Source: JBQTGK01 sp052400665
GTDB lineage: Bacteria; Bacteroidota; Bacteroidia; Bacteroidales; Marinifilaceae
DNA: 64,000 nucleotides
Assembly: GCA_052400665.1 (NCBI GenBank)
Contig: JBQTGK010000003.1
Strand: one strand, 5' to 3'
Under the pieces are notes generated by a model, which had not been told where the DNA came from, did not search any database, and saw nothing but the letters and a program-made list of their open reading frames with translations. A program made the translations under genes and the position numbers. Positions 44,414-54,882 of this stretch are shown piece after piece. Positions within the stretch are counted from its first letter, which is position 1, and each line of letters opens with the position of its first letter.

Positions 44414-45757
44414 ATGAAGAAACAACCTCGTTTAAGCTTTTGGCAAATCTGGAATTTAAGTTTCGGTTTTCTTGGAGTGCAATTTGGTTTTGCATTGCAA
44501 AATGCAAACGCAAGTAGAATTTTAACTAGTCTGGGTGCCGACCCTCACGAATTGTCGTTTTTTTGGTTGGTAGCACCTATTATGGGATTAATTGTTCAGC
44601 CAGTTGTTGGTGCGGCTAGCGATAAAACCTGGAATAGGTTAGGAAGAAGATCTCCGTATATTTTATTCGGAGCAATTGTTTCTATGTTGGCAATGTTTTT
44701 TATGCCAAATGCTCCAATGATTGTAAAAGGCGGTAGTGCATTAATATTTGGTGTTGTAATGTTAGCATTAATGGATGGATCATTTAATGTTACATTTCAG
44801 CCTTTTAGAGCTTTGGTTGCCGATATGACCCCAGAGGAACAAAGAAATGTAGGTTATTCGGTGCAAAGTTTTTTAATTAATGTAGGAGCCGTAATAGGAT
44901 CAGCTTTACCTTTTATATTAACAGCTGCAGGAATCTCTAACGATCCTACAGGTGGTAATGTTGCTCCTTCTGTAATTTGGTCATTTTATATTGGTGGATC
45001 TCTTTTATTAATTAGTGTTTTGGTTACCGTATTCAAAACCAAAGAATATCCACCAGAAGAATTTGAAGCCTACAATAACATCACAGAGGAAGATAAATCT
45101 TCGAAAGAAAGTTTTTGGACTTTACTAATGAACATGCCAAAAACAATGAAACAATTGTCAATTGTTCAATTGTTTTCGTGGTTCCCGTTATTTTTATTGT
45201 GGGTTTACTCAACTACAGCCATTTCGCAACATTATTTTGGTGTGCCCATTGATTTTAATGCTGAAACAGAAACCAACAAGAATATCTTAAGTGCTTTTAA
45301 TGAGGCAGGAAATTGGGTTGGAATGTGTTTTGCGATGTACAGTTTGGTTGCAGCATTGTTTTCTATTGTAATGCCAAAATTAATAAGCCTTACAAGTCGT
45401 AAAACTGTTTATTCCGGCGCTTTGCTTATCGGAGGTTTAGGATTTATTTCTACCATACTTTTCTCTAATCAATATATGTTATTGATTTCGATGATTGGAG
45501 TTGGAATTGCATGGGCCGGAATTCTTGCAATGCCTTATACTATTTTATCTGGAGCTTTACCTGCAAAACGTATGGGTATTTATATGGGATTATTCAATTT
45601 AACTGTTGTAGTGCCACAAATTTTAAGTGGTGTATTTGGCGGACCTATTCTAAGAAGCTTTTTTGGCGGACAGGGAATTTATATTCTTGTATTTGCAGGA
45701 GTTATCATGATTTTAGGATCCATATCTGTACTGTTTGTTAAGCAAACAGAAAATTAA
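44414..45757 (+). CDS. MFS maltose/maltooligosaccharide-type permease (SLC45-like)
   Basis: The 447-residue inner membrane protein has 12 predicted helices and the SLC45/GPH-like opening SFGFLGVQFGFALQNANASR, with PVVGAASDKTWNRLGRRSPY at the helix 2-3 loop. Homologues in Bacteroidota alpha-glucan loci sit beside beta-phosphoglucomutase and GH65 genes and are annotated as maltose transporters. It probably carries maltose or short maltodextrins from periplasm to cytoplasm with a cation. Its gene leads the operon with pgmB (20 bases downstream) and the GH65 gene. Confidence 0.9.
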   Translation: MKKQPRLSFWQIWNLSFGFLGVQFGFALQNANASRILTSLGADPHELSFFWLVAPIMGLIVQPVVGAASDKTWNRLGRRSPYILFGAIVSMLAMFFMPNAPMIVKGGSALIFGVVMLALMDGSFNVTFQPFRALVADMTPEEQRNVGYSVQSFLINVGAVIGSALPFILTAAGISNDPTGGNVAPSVIWSFYIGGSLLLISVLVTVFKTKEYPPEEFEAYNNITEEDKSSKESFWTLLMNMPKTMKQLSIVQLFSWFPLFLLWVYSTTAISQHYFGVPIDFNAETETNKNILSAFNEAGNWVGMCFAMYSLVAALFSIVMPKLISLTSRKTVYSGALLIGGLGFISTILFSNQYMLLISMIGVGIAWAGILAMPYTILSGALPAKRMGIYMGLFNLTVVVPQILSGVFGGPILRSFFGGQGIYILVFAGVIMILGSISVLFVKQTEN

Positions 45758-45776
45758 ATTTTATTTATATAAACCG

Positions 45777-46433
45777 ATGGGAAAGATAAGTGCATGCATC
45801 TTTGATTTAGATGGAGTGGTTGTGGATACGGCAAAGTATCATTACATCGCTTGGAAAAGTTTAGCAAATGAATTAGGATTTGACTTTACCGAAATGGATA
45901 ATGAGAGACTAAAGGGAGTTAGCAGAATGACATCTTTGGATATCTTATTAGAAATTGGTGGAGTTGAATTAGATGATAAAACAAAGCTTGAACTAGCTGA
46001 GAAAAAAAATAAAAACTATGTGGAGTACATTTTAAAAATGACTCCCGATGAAATTCTTCCAGGTGTAAAAGATTTCTTTAATGAACTTAAAACACAGGGA
46101 ATAAAAATAGCTTTAGGGTCTGCAAGTAAAAATGCCATGACCATATTAAATCAGTTGAAACTGACTGATTATTTTGATGCTGTAGTAGATGGAACGCATG
46201 TTAGTAAAGCAAAACCAGATCCGGAAGTATTTCTTAAGGGAGCTGAATTGCTTAATGTTTCTCCATCGGAATGTATTGTTTTTGAAGATGCCGAAGCAGG
46301 AGTTGAAGCTGCGGTGAATGGTAATATGAAATGTGTAGGTATTGGTTCGCCAGAGGTACTGGGAAAAGCAAATATTGTTATTCCGGGCTTTGTAGGCTTT
46401 ACTATGGCTCAATTAAAAACAATAAGTAGTTAA
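45777..46433 (+). CDS. pgmB: Beta-phosphoglucomutase
   Basis: The 218-residue HAD-superfamily enzyme has the nucleophile motif FDLDGVVVDTAKYH (Asp10 nucleophile, Asp12 acid/base), LGSASKNA (motif II), KAKPDPEVFL (motif III) and VFEDAEAGVEAA (motif IV). It interconverts beta-glucose-1-phosphate and glucose-6-phosphate in the cytoplasm. It lies directly before the GH65 phosphorylase that makes beta-glucose-1-phosphate, which fixes its substrate with good confidence. I start it at the ATG at 45777 (MGKISACIFDLDG); an earlier in-frame ATG overlaps the permease gene and adds a non-homologous tail. Confidence 0.95.
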   Translation: MGKISACIFDLDGVVVDTAKYHYIAWKSLANELGFDFTEMDNERLKGVSRMTSLDILLEIGGVELDDKTKLELAEKKNKNYVEYILKMTPDEILPGVKDFFNELKTQGIKIALGSASKNAMTILNQLKLTDYFDAVVDGTHVSKAKPDPEVFLKGAELLNVSPSECIVFEDAEAGVEAAVNGNMKCVGIGSPEVLGKANIVIPGFVGFTMAQLKTISS

Positions 46434-46471
46434 TAGCCTAAGGCTGAATGCTAATTTAAAGAAAAGCTATC

Positions 46472-48784
46472 ATGAATGAATATTTAAAGCATGATGAGTG
46501 GTGCATAATTGAGGAAGGGTTTAAGCCTGAAAACCACCGCGCATCTGAAAGTATATTTAGTCTTGGGAATGGGAATATGGGACAACGTGCCATGTTCGAA
46601 GAGCATTACTCAGGAGAAACATTACAGGGAACCTATGTGGCAGGAGTTTACTATCCTGATAAAACCAGAGTTGGTTGGTGGAAAAATGGATATCCCGAAT
46701 ATTTTGCAAAAGTTCTTAATGCCCCTACATGGATTAATATCGATGTAAAAATTAATGGAGAAATGCTTGACCTGGCAAAATGTGAGGTCAGTAATTTTGT
46801 GCGCACCCTAAACATGAAAGAAGGAGTGCTAGAGCGATCTTTTATTGCAACTTTATCTAATGGGAATAAAGTAAAAGTGGAAGCTAAAAGATTTTTAAGT
46901 ATCGTAACATCCGAAGTGGGTGTAATTCGTTACTCTGTTACTCCTTTAAATTTTGATGGTAAAATCAGTTTTACCCCCTATATCGATGCAGATGTAATGA
47001 ATGAGGATTCGAATTATGATGAGAAATTTTGGGAGGTATTAGCTGTTAAATCAATAAAAGGAGAAGGATATATTGCCGCCAAAACAAAGAAATTAGATTT
47101 TCATGTTTGCATGGGAATGAAATATGAGGTTTGTAAAGACGGGCAAAAACAAGAACTACACCCAATTTTAACAGAAGAAGAAAAATATGTAGCCAATACT
47201 GTTGAATTTGATGTTGAGCAGGATCAGGAATTGTCTATTTATAAGTATGCAAGTGTTTTAAGTTCTTTAAATCACGCTAAAGCGGATATTTTTAACAATG
47301 CACAAGTTGTTGTTTCTGCAGCTTCTGAAAAAAGCTATGGTTCTTTACTGGAAGAGCATGTATCTGCCTGGGCCGATAAATGGGCTCATAGCGATATTGT
47401 TATAGAAGGTGATGTGGCAGCTCAGCAGGCAATTCGATTCAATATTTTTCAGATGAACCAAACTTATACTGGCGAAGATGAACGATTAAATATCGGACCT
47501 AAAGGATTTACTGGTGAAAAATATGGTGGATCAACCTATTGGGACACAGAAGCGTATTGCGTACCTTTTTATTTAAGTACCTCTAAGCCCGAGGTTACCC
47601 GTAACTTGTTAATTTATCGTCATAAGCAATTGCAAAAAGCAATAGAAAATGCCGAAAAATTAGGTTTTACAAATGGGGCAGCCTTATATCCTATGGTAAC
47701 CATGAATGGTGAAGAGTGCCATAATGAGTGGGAAATTACCTTCGAGGAAATTCACAGAAATGGAGCCATTGCTTTTGCAATTTATAACTACATACGCCAC
47801 ACAGGTGATGAAAAATATTTGGCTGAATATGGTTTAGATGTTCTTATAGGTATTTCGAGATTCTGGAGCCAGAGAATTACTTTTTCCGAAGCCAAGAAGA
47901 AATATGTAATGCTGGGTGTAACAGGCCCTAACGAATACGAAAATAATATCAATAACAATTGGTATACAAGTACCATTGCAAATTGGTGTATGAAATATAC
48001 TCGTGAGGCATTGCAAATAGTTAAAGCATCTAATCCTGATCGTTTAAAGGAGATTATGAGCAATTTGAATTTCGATTTTGAGGTAGAAACTGCAAAATGG
48101 AAAGATATCAATGAAAATATGTTTTATCCGATTGATGAGGAAACCGGAGTTTTCTTGCAGCAGGAAGGATATATGGATAAAGAACAAATTTTAGCTGCCG
48201 ATTTAGATCCAGCTATTCGACCAATTAACCAACATTGGTCCTGGGATAGAATCTTACGCTCATGTTTCATAAAACAAGCGGATGTTTTACAGGGAGTTTA
48301 TTTGTTCGAAGATCAGTTTGATGAGGAAACAATAAAGAAAAATTACGATTTCTACGAGCCTAGAACAGTTCACGAATCGTCTCTTTCTCCTTGTATTCAC
48401 TCTATTCTTGCATCTAAAATTGGAGATATCGATGGAGCTTATCAGTTGTATTTGCGAACTTCCCGATTAGATTTGGATGATTACAATAAAGAAGTTCATG
48501 AAGGACTGCACATTACAAGTATGGCAGGAACCTGGATGTCTATTGTTGAAGGATTTGGAGGTTTACGTGTTGTGAACGGTAAATTGGTATTGAATCCTTT
48601 AATTCCCAAGGAGTGGAAATCATATTCATTTAAAATTCGTTTCCGCGGAAATCTTTTAAATGTTAGAGTTTCAGAAGAAGGAGTTGGCGTTATTAACGAA
48701 GAAGGGGAAGATATCAGTCTATTTATTCAAGACGATGAATATAAAATTGAAAAAGAAAGTAGTTTAGTAATAGAACACGCCTAA
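46472..48784 (+). CDS. GH65 maltose phosphorylase (or related alpha-glucoside phosphorylase)
   Basis: The 770-residue cytoplasmic enzyme (no signal peptide) has the three-part GH65 layout: N-terminal beta-sandwich (residues 1-~260), (alpha/alpha)6 barrel (~310-690) and a small C-terminal beta domain. The key motif GEECHNEWEITFEEIHRNG (about residues 413-432) carries the conserved catalytic glutamate. The reaction is maltose + phosphate giving glucose + beta-glucose-1-phosphate. The pgmB gene 38 bases upstream takes the product. The GH65 family also includes trehalose, kojibiose and nigerose phosphorylases, but the locus favours maltose. Confidence 0.93.
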   Translation: MNEYLKHDEWCIIEEGFKPENHRASESIFSLGNGNMGQRAMFEEHYSGETLQGTYVAGVYYPDKTRVGWWKNGYPEYFAKVLNAPTWINIDVKINGEMLDLAKCEVSNFVRTLNMKEGVLERSFIATLSNGNKVKVEAKRFLSIVTSEVGVIRYSVTPLNFDGKISFTPYIDADVMNEDSNYDEKFWEVLAVKSIKGEGYIAAKTKKLDFHVCMGMKYEVCKDGQKQELHPILTEEEKYVANTVEFDVEQDQELSIYKYASVLSSLNHAKADIFNNAQVVVSAASEKSYGSLLEEHVSAWADKWAHSDIVIEGDVAAQQAIRFNIFQMNQTYTGEDERLNIGPKGFTGEKYGGSTYWDTEAYCVPFYLSTSKPEVTRNLLIYRHKQLQKAIENAEKLGFTNGAALYPMVTMNGEECHNEWEITFEEIHRNGAIAFAIYNYIRHTGDEKYLAEYGLDVLIGISRFWSQRITFSEAKKKYVMLGVTGPNEYENNINNNWYTSTIANWCMKYTREALQIVKASNPDRLKEIMSNLNFDFEVETAKWKDINENMFYPIDEETGVFLQQEGYMDKEQILAADLDPAIRPINQHWSWDRILRSCFIKQADVLQGVYLFEDQFDEETIKKNYDFYEPRTVHESSLSPCIHSILASKIGDIDGAYQLYLRTSRLDLDDYNKEVHEGLHITSMAGTWMSIVEGFGGLRVVNGKLVLNPLIPKEWKSYSFKIRFRGNLLNVRVSEEGVGVINEEGEDISLFIQDDEYKIEKESSLVIEHA

Positions 48785-48798
48785 TAGTTAGTTTTGGT

Positions 48799-48836
48799 AA
48801 TTCAGAATAAGAGCATGCCTCTTATTCTGAATTTTT
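48799..48836 (+). terminator. Strong hairpin between GH65 and the first GH13 gene
   Basis: A perfect 15-base-pair stem (48799-48813 with 48819-48833) has a 5-base loop and T5. It ends only 20 bases before the next start codon, so it may attenuate the downstream genes rather than end an independent unit. Confidence 0.8.
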
Positions 48837-48856
48837 AATATTACAAATCTTATTGT

Positions 48857-50719
48857 ATGAACTCAGCAAAAATATCCTTGTTCCCAATTTTATTTTTCTC
48901 TTTTTTTAGTTTAACAACATTTGCACAGAAAACTAAAATTGAGAGAGTAGAACCAATGTTTTGGTGGACTGGAATGGAAAATCCAAACCTTCAGCTATTG
49001 GTTTATGGTACTGATATTGGTGAATGTAAAGTTGAGATTTCGTATGATGGAGTGAACCTAAAATGTATACACAAGGTTGAGAGTAAGAATTATCTGTTTT
49101 TAGATTTATCGATTACTAATACTGCAAAACCTGGTGTTTTCGATATTAGTTTTAAAAATAAGCATGGAAAAAATATAATTCATAAATATGAATTGAAAGA
49201 ACGAGCTAAGCAATCGGCTGCGCGAAAAGGTTTCGATTCATCGGATGTAATTTATTTATTGATGCCCGATCGTTTCTCAAACGGAAATTCAAAGAATGAT
49301 TCTGTAGAAGGATTAGTAGAAAAAGCAGATCGAAATAATCCAGATGGCCGTCATGGTGGCGATATTCAAGGGATTATAGATCATTTAGATTATTTGCAGA
49401 ATTTGGGAGTTACCGCACTTTGGAATACACCTTTACTTGAAGATAACGAAAACCAAGGATCTTACCATGGCTACGCAATTTCCGATTATTACAATATCGA
49501 TGCCCGTTTGGGAGGAAATGAAGCCTACCTGAAATTATCACAGGAATGTAAAAAGCGCGGAATAAAACTTATTAAGGATATGGTCTTTAATCATTGTGCC
49601 AGCGCACATTGGTGGATGAAGGACCTGCCACAAAAAAAATGGATTCATCAGCATAAAGAATACACAAATTCAAATCATAGGAAATCTACAATTCTCGATC
49701 CTTATGCTTCGCAGGTAGATAAAATTCAATTCTCGGATGGTTGGTTTGATAAAAGTATGCCCGACCTAAATCAGCAAAACGAATTGTTAATGACTTACCT
49801 GATTCAAAATAGTATATGGTGGGTTGAATATGCCGATTTAAGCGGTATTAGAATGGATACGCATCCGTACAACGATCCTAAAGGAATGTCCAAATGGGGA
49901 AAAGCTCTTTTAAAGGAGTATCCTTATTTGAATATTGTTGGGGAAACTTGGTATAAATTGGCTGCCGATATTGCTTACTGGCAAAAAGATAAGCTTAACG
50001 CCGACGGATATAATTCCTATTTGCCATGTGTAATGGATTTTCAACTGTTTTTTGCGATGGAAAAAGCTTTCTCCGAAAAACAGGAATGGGAAAATGGCCT
50101 TGTACGTTTGTACAAAAGTTTGTCGGCCGATTATTTGTATCCCGATAAAAATAATATCCTTATTTTTTCTGAAAATCACGATACGCAACGAATCATGTCT
50201 ACCTTACAAGGTGATATTGATAAGTTTAAGTTAATGATGACTTTCCTAATGACCACAAGAGGAATTCCTCAAATTTATTCGGGAATTGAAATTTTAATGG
50301 AAGGCAAAAAAAGCGATGGAGATGGAAAAATGAGAATCGATTTTCCTGGAGGATGGAAAGATGATAAACGAAATACTTTCACTGCCAAAGGGAGAACAGA
50401 TGAAGAAAATCATGCATTTAATTTTACCCGTAAATTACTAAACTGGCGCAAGAATAATCCGGTAATTCATACCGGTAAATTGATACACTACATTCCCGAA
50501 AACGATGTTTATGTTTATTTTAGATCGAACAATAAAAAAACAGTTATGATTGTTTTAAATGCCAGCCAAAAAATACATAAGCTTAAGCTCGACAGGTTTT
50601 CTGAGAGTTTACATGAATATAAATCAGCAAAAAATATAATTAGTGGTCGAGATATTGATTTGTCGAAAGCAAGTCTCTCTTTAAAAGCTATGACACCATT
50701 ACTATTAGAATTAAAATAA
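48857..50719 (+). CDS. Periplasmic GH13 neopullulanase/cyclomaltodextrinase-type enzyme (SusA-like)
   Basis: The 620-residue protein has a signal peptide (about residues 1-24, ending TTFAQ) and an N-terminal cyclomaltodextrinase-type domain (about 27-120). The GH13 barrel has DMVFNHCASAHWW and the catalytic residues Asp334 (GIRMDTH), Glu363 (VGETWY) and Asp442 (ENHDTQR). A C-terminal beta domain closes it. It matches the SusA-like group that cuts imported maltooligosaccharides and cyclodextrins in the periplasm. It is followed after 54 bases by the GH31 gene. A perfect hairpin 20 bases upstream suggests separate control from the phosphorylase. Confidence 0.92.
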   Translation: MNSAKISLFPILFFSFFSLTTFAQKTKIERVEPMFWWTGMENPNLQLLVYGTDIGECKVEISYDGVNLKCIHKVESKNYLFLDLSITNTAKPGVFDISFKNKHGKNIIHKYELKERAKQSAARKGFDSSDVIYLLMPDRFSNGNSKNDSVEGLVEKADRNNPDGRHGGDIQGIIDHLDYLQNLGVTALWNTPLLEDNENQGSYHGYAISDYYNIDARLGGNEAYLKLSQECKKRGIKLIKDMVFNHCASAHWWMKDLPQKKWIHQHKEYTNSNHRKSTILDPYASQVDKIQFSDGWFDKSMPDLNQQNELLMTYLIQNSIWWVEYADLSGIRMDTHPYNDPKGMSKWGKALLKEYPYLNIVGETWYKLAADIAYWQKDKLNADGYNSYLPCVMDFQLFFAMEKAFSEKQEWENGLVRLYKSLSADYLYPDKNNILIFSENHDTQRIMSTLQGDIDKFKLMMTFLMTTRGIPQIYSGIEILMEGKKSDGDGKMRIDFPGGWKDDKRNTFTAKGRTDEENHAFNFTRKLLNWRKNNPVIHTGKLIHYIPENDVYVYFRSNNKKTVMIVLNASQKIHKLKLDRFSESLHEYKSAKNIISGRDIDLSKASLSLKAMTPLLLELK

Positions 50720-50773
50720 TTATCAATTGGCTTATTATGATTGGAAAATCATGTAGCTAATAAATCTCCGAAT

Positions 50774-53185
50774 ATGAGTTGTATAAAACGAATTGTATTA
50801 CAAGTTAGTATCCTTTTTCTTGTGGCAAGTGCCTCTTTTTCTGCACTTGGTCAAAATAGTTTGCGAACTTATCAATCCTATAAATTAAGTAATCAGCAGC
50901 TAGAGATTTTTACCAATCAGGGGACCTATAAAATTCAATTTTACAATCAAAATATTGTGGAAACTGCTTTTATCCCGAAAGGAGAAAAAGAGAGTATAGA
51001 ATCGCATGCTGTGGTAATGAAACCACAAAAAGGATTTTCAAAAATTGTTGATAAGAAAAATACCCTTTTTTATGAATCGGCCGGAATAGATGTTAGCATT
51101 TCAAAATCGCCATTTAAAATTAGCTATAGCTATAAGGGAAAAGAATTAATTGCAGAAAAAGAAGGATACATTAAAACTGATACAAGCGAAAATATCGATT
51201 TTACAATTGATAAGGATGAGGTTCTTTTTGGAGGTGGAGCTCGCGTTTTGGGGATGAATCATCGTGGATATCGACTTCAACTGTATAATCGAGCGCATTA
51301 CGGATATGGAACTCATTCCGAGTTAATGAATTATACCATGCCATTGGTAGTTTCATCGAAAAAATATGCTGTTCATTTCGATAATGCTCCCATTGGGTAT
51401 TTAGATTTAGATAGTAAACAAACCAATACACTTCGCTACGAAACCATTAGTGGTAGAAAAGTTTATCAGGTAATTGCCGCAGATACCTGGGCCGATTTTA
51501 CTTTCGAACTAACCCGTCTTACTGGCAGACAACCAATGCTGCCTCGTTGGAGTTTTGGTAATTTTTCGAGTCGTTTCGGATATCATTCTCAAAAGGAAAC
51601 TTTAGAAACTATTGATCAGTTTTTGAAAGATTCGATTCCTGTTGATGCCATAATTCTGGATTTGTTTTGGTTTGGAAAAGAGATGAAAGGTGAAATGGGA
51701 AACCTGTCTTTTCATCGTGATTCTTTTCCTGAACCAGAGAAAATGATTGCTGATTTAGAAGCCAAAGGAGTTAAAACAATTTTAATTACAGAACCATTTA
51801 TTTTGACAACTTCGAATCGTTGGAATGAGGCTGTAAAAACAGATGTTTTAGGAACCGATTCAATTGGTAATCCATATACTTACGATTTTTATTTTGGGAA
51901 TACCGGCTTGGTTGATGTTTTCAAACCCAAAGCAATTAATTGGTTTTGGAATATCTATAAAGGATTAGCCAACAAAGGTGTTGCTGGCTGGTGGGGCGAT
52001 TTGGGTGAACCAGAAGTTCATCCATCAGCATTGCAACATGTTAAGGGATCTGCCGATGAGGTTCACAATATTTATGGTCATTACTGGGCTAAAATGGTGT
52101 ACGAAGGTTATGAAAAAGATTTTCCGAATCAGCGTCCTTTTATTTTAATGCGTGCAGGTGCAGTTGGTTCGCAGCGTTATGGCATGATTCCCTGGACTGG
52201 TGATGTAAGTCGATCGTGGGATGGTTTAAAGCCTCAAAGCGAGATATCCTTGCAAATGGGATTGCAGGGAATTTCTTATATGCACTCCGATTTAGGTGGT
52301 TTTGCCGGTGATAATCTGGATGATGAGTTGTATACCCGTTGGCTACAATATGGTGTTTTTCAGCCAATTTTTCGTCCGCATGCGCAAGAAGCTGTTCCTT
52401 CCGAACCCGTATTTCGTGAGGCAAAAACAAAATCTCTTGCTAAAAAATCAATAGAATTAAGATATCAGCTTATGCCATATATCTATACAATGGCATTCAA
52501 AAATAATCAGACAGGTTTACCGCTCATGCGCCCTTTATTTTTCGAGGAGTCAGAGAATAAAGAACTGCTTACTGTAGCAGATACTTATTTATGGGGAGAT
52601 GCATTTTTAGTGTCTACCATTACCGATGCAGGCTTAAAAATCAAAAATGTTTATCTGCCTAAAGGATCTAATTGGTTCGATTTTAAATCGGATAAACAAT
52701 ATGCAGGAGGTAAAACCTACGCTATAAAAACAGAGGAAGATCATATTCCTGTTTTTGTTCGCGCAGGATCGTTTATTCCCATGAAAACTGGAATGAGAAA
52801 TACGAGAGATTACAGCTTGGAAAATTTCGATTTGCATTTTTACTACAATTCATCGGTAGCTAAAAGTAATGGCGAACTGTATAACGATAATGGAGAAACT
52901 TCTAAGGCTTATGAAAAAGGAGAATATGAGTTCATGACATTTACGTCTAAAACTTCAAAACATAAGCTCGAGTTAAATGTAAATACCGAAAGAGGTAGTC
53001 AATACAGTTCAGGGAATAAATCTGTTAGCTGGATTGTTCATAATATTAAAAAATCGCCAAAGAAAATTTTAATAGATAAACAATCTATAGACTTTAAATG
53101 GGATAAAAAATCAAAAATTCTTCGATTTAAAGGACTTATTAAAGAAGATATTAATCAATCAATCACCATAAAACTAGCGAAATAA
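50774..53185 (+). CDS. GH31 alpha-glucosidase
   Basis: The 803-residue enzyme starts at the ATG at 50774, which gives the signal peptide MSCIKRIVLQVSILFLVASA; a TTG 33 bases upstream only adds a hydrophilic tail. It has the N-terminal GH31 beta domain, then the barrel with ILDLFWFGKEM, nucleophile Asp409 (WWGDLGEPE) and acid/base Asp477 (WTGDVSRSW), and C-terminal beta domains with the DNGE loop. It probably releases glucose from the non-reducing end of maltodextrins in the periplasm, taking the place of GH97 SusB of the Bacteroides sus locus. Its TAA overlaps the next ATG (TAATG), indicating translational coupling. Confidence 0.92.
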   Translation: MSCIKRIVLQVSILFLVASASFSALGQNSLRTYQSYKLSNQQLEIFTNQGTYKIQFYNQNIVETAFIPKGEKESIESHAVVMKPQKGFSKIVDKKNTLFYESAGIDVSISKSPFKISYSYKGKELIAEKEGYIKTDTSENIDFTIDKDEVLFGGGARVLGMNHRGYRLQLYNRAHYGYGTHSELMNYTMPLVVSSKKYAVHFDNAPIGYLDLDSKQTNTLRYETISGRKVYQVIAADTWADFTFELTRLTGRQPMLPRWSFGNFSSRFGYHSQKETLETIDQFLKDSIPVDAIILDLFWFGKEMKGEMGNLSFHRDSFPEPEKMIADLEAKGVKTILITEPFILTTSNRWNEAVKTDVLGTDSIGNPYTYDFYFGNTGLVDVFKPKAINWFWNIYKGLANKGVAGWWGDLGEPEVHPSALQHVKGSADEVHNIYGHYWAKMVYEGYEKDFPNQRPFILMRAGAVGSQRYGMIPWTGDVSRSWDGLKPQSEISLQMGLQGISYMHSDLGGFAGDNLDDELYTRWLQYGVFQPIFRPHAQEAVPSEPVFREAKTKSLAKKSIELRYQLMPYIYTMAFKNNQTGLPLMRPLFFEESENKELLTVADTYLWGDAFLVSTITDAGLKIKNVYLPKGSNWFDFKSDKQYAGGKTYAIKTEEDHIPVFVRAGSFIPMKTGMRNTRDYSLENFDLHFYYNSSVAKSNGELYNDNGETSKAYEKGEYEFMTFTSKTSKHKLELNVNTERGSQYSSGNKSVSWIVHNIKKSPKKILIDKQSIDFKWDKKSKILRFKGLIKEDINQSITIKLAK

Positions 53186-54837
53186 TGAAGATCAAAACAT
53201 TCAGCATTTTTGCAGCATTGCTGTTTTTTCTTGCCGGCTGTTCTACAGTAGATAAGAAAGTTGAAATAGCTAAAACACCTTTTGTTTGGGAAGGAGCCAA
53301 TCTGTATTTTTTATTAACAGATCGTTTTAATAACGGAACTACTAGTAACGATGTAAATTTTGAAAGAGAATTACCAACGGCTACTTTACGAGGTTTCGAA
53401 GGTGGCGATATTAAAGGAATTACCCAGAAAATAAAAGAAGGGTATTTTACCAATTTAGGAATTAATGCAATTTGGTTTACTCCGGTTACAGAGCAAATTC
53501 ATGGAGTTATTGATGAGGGAACAGGAAATACCTATGGATATCATGGATATTGGGCGAAAGACTGGACAGCACTTGATCCAAATTTTGGAAGCATGGAAGA
53601 TTTGGCCAATTTGGTAGAAACAGCTCATGCAAATGGAATTAGAATTGTAATGGATGCGGTAATTAATCATACTGGACCAGTTACAGAGAAAGATCCTGTT
53701 TGGAGTAAGGATTGGGTTCGTGTTGAGCCAACTTGTACTTACAAATCGTATGCTTCAACAATTGAATGTACACTAACAAACAACTTACCAGATATTAAGA
53801 CAGAAAGTAATGTGGAAGTTGATATTCCTGAGGTTTTGGCACAGAAATGGAAAGATGAAGGTCGTTATGAGCAGGAAATGAAAGAGCTTGATGAGTTTTT
53901 TGAACGTACATCTTATCCTCGAACTCCAAAATATTACATCATAAAATGGTTGTGCGATTACATTACTGATTTTGGAATTGATGGCTATAGAGCTGATACT
54001 GTAAAGCATACTGAAGCAGAGGTTTGGTCTGATTTTAGAAAAGAATGTGAGTATGCATTTAAATTATGGAAAAAAAATAATCCAGCTAAAGTAATGGATG
54101 ATAACGATTTTTATACCGTAGGAGAAGTGTATAATTACAATATCAGTAATAAATTTGCCTTTGATTTTGGTGATAAAAAAGTAGATTATTTTGCCAATGG
54201 ATTTAACGAATTAATCAATTTCGAGTTCAAGTACAATGCACAATCTTCTTACGAAGAATTATTCTCAAAATATTCAGAGCTCCTTAATGGTGATTTAAAA
54301 GGTTATGGAGTTTTAAATTATCTTACTTCTCACGATGATGGTAGTCCTTTCGATCCGAAAAGAGAGAAATGTTTCGAAACAGCTACAAAATTATTGCTTA
54401 CGCCAGGTACTTCTCAAGTATATTATGGCGATGAAACTGCTCGACCGCTTATAATAGAAGGTGCTGTTGGAGATGCGACCTTACGATCGTTTATGAATTG
54501 GGATGATATTAAAACAAATGAAAAAACGCAAGCTGTTTTAGTACACTGGCAAAAGCTAGGTAAGTTTCGTATAAATCATCCTGCAGTTGGTGCGGGTATG
54601 CATAAAATGATTTCAGAAAAACCTTATGTTTTTAGTCGATCGTTTATAAAAGGCGAATATAATGATATGGTATTTATAGGATTAGATTTGTCTAAAGGAG
54701 AAAAAGAGTTGACTATACCAGCTCTTAAAAATGGAACTAAGCTTCGTGATGCCTATTCAGGAAAGAATGTAAAAGTGAAGAATGGAAAAGTAAACATTGA
54801 TACTGAATTTGATATTGTATTATTGGAGCTTATATAA
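53185..54837 (+). CDS. GH13 alpha-amylase lipoprotein
   Basis: The 550-residue protein has a lipobox FLAGC (Cys19), so it is membrane-anchored, facing the periplasm or cell surface. The GH13 barrel shows MDAVINHTGP, then Asp271 (YRADT), Glu314 (VGEVY) and Asp384 (SHDDGSP) as nucleophile, acid/base and transition-state stabiliser. It has an extended segment (about 175-250) between conserved regions I and II, and a C-terminal beta domain. It starts inside the GH31 stop codon (one-base overlap), so the two are cotranslated. Likely an alpha-amylase on maltodextrin or starch; the fine specificity is open. Confidence 0.9.
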   Translation: MKIKTFSIFAALLFFLAGCSTVDKKVEIAKTPFVWEGANLYFLLTDRFNNGTTSNDVNFERELPTATLRGFEGGDIKGITQKIKEGYFTNLGINAIWFTPVTEQIHGVIDEGTGNTYGYHGYWAKDWTALDPNFGSMEDLANLVETAHANGIRIVMDAVINHTGPVTEKDPVWSKDWVRVEPTCTYKSYASTIECTLTNNLPDIKTESNVEVDIPEVLAQKWKDEGRYEQEMKELDEFFERTSYPRTPKYYIIKWLCDYITDFGIDGYRADTVKHTEAEVWSDFRKECEYAFKLWKKNNPAKVMDDNDFYTVGEVYNYNISNKFAFDFGDKKVDYFANGFNELINFEFKYNAQSSYEELFSKYSELLNGDLKGYGVLNYLTSHDDGSPFDPKREKCFETATKLLLTPGTSQVYYGDETARPLIIEGAVGDATLRSFMNWDDIKTNEKTQAVLVHWQKLGKFRINHPAVGAGMHKMISEKPYVFSRSFIKGEYNDMVFIGLDLSKGEKELTIPALKNGTKLRDAYSGKNVKVKNGKVNIDTEFDIVLLELI

Positions 54838-54882
54838 ATAAAAAAATTATCTAACATCTTATTAGATCAAAAAAATATAGAA

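Noticed and set aside
47788..48111. A 107-residue minus-strand frame inside the GH65 gene
   Set aside because: It lies wholly within a strongly conserved catalytic domain on the other strand and shows no protein-like pattern.
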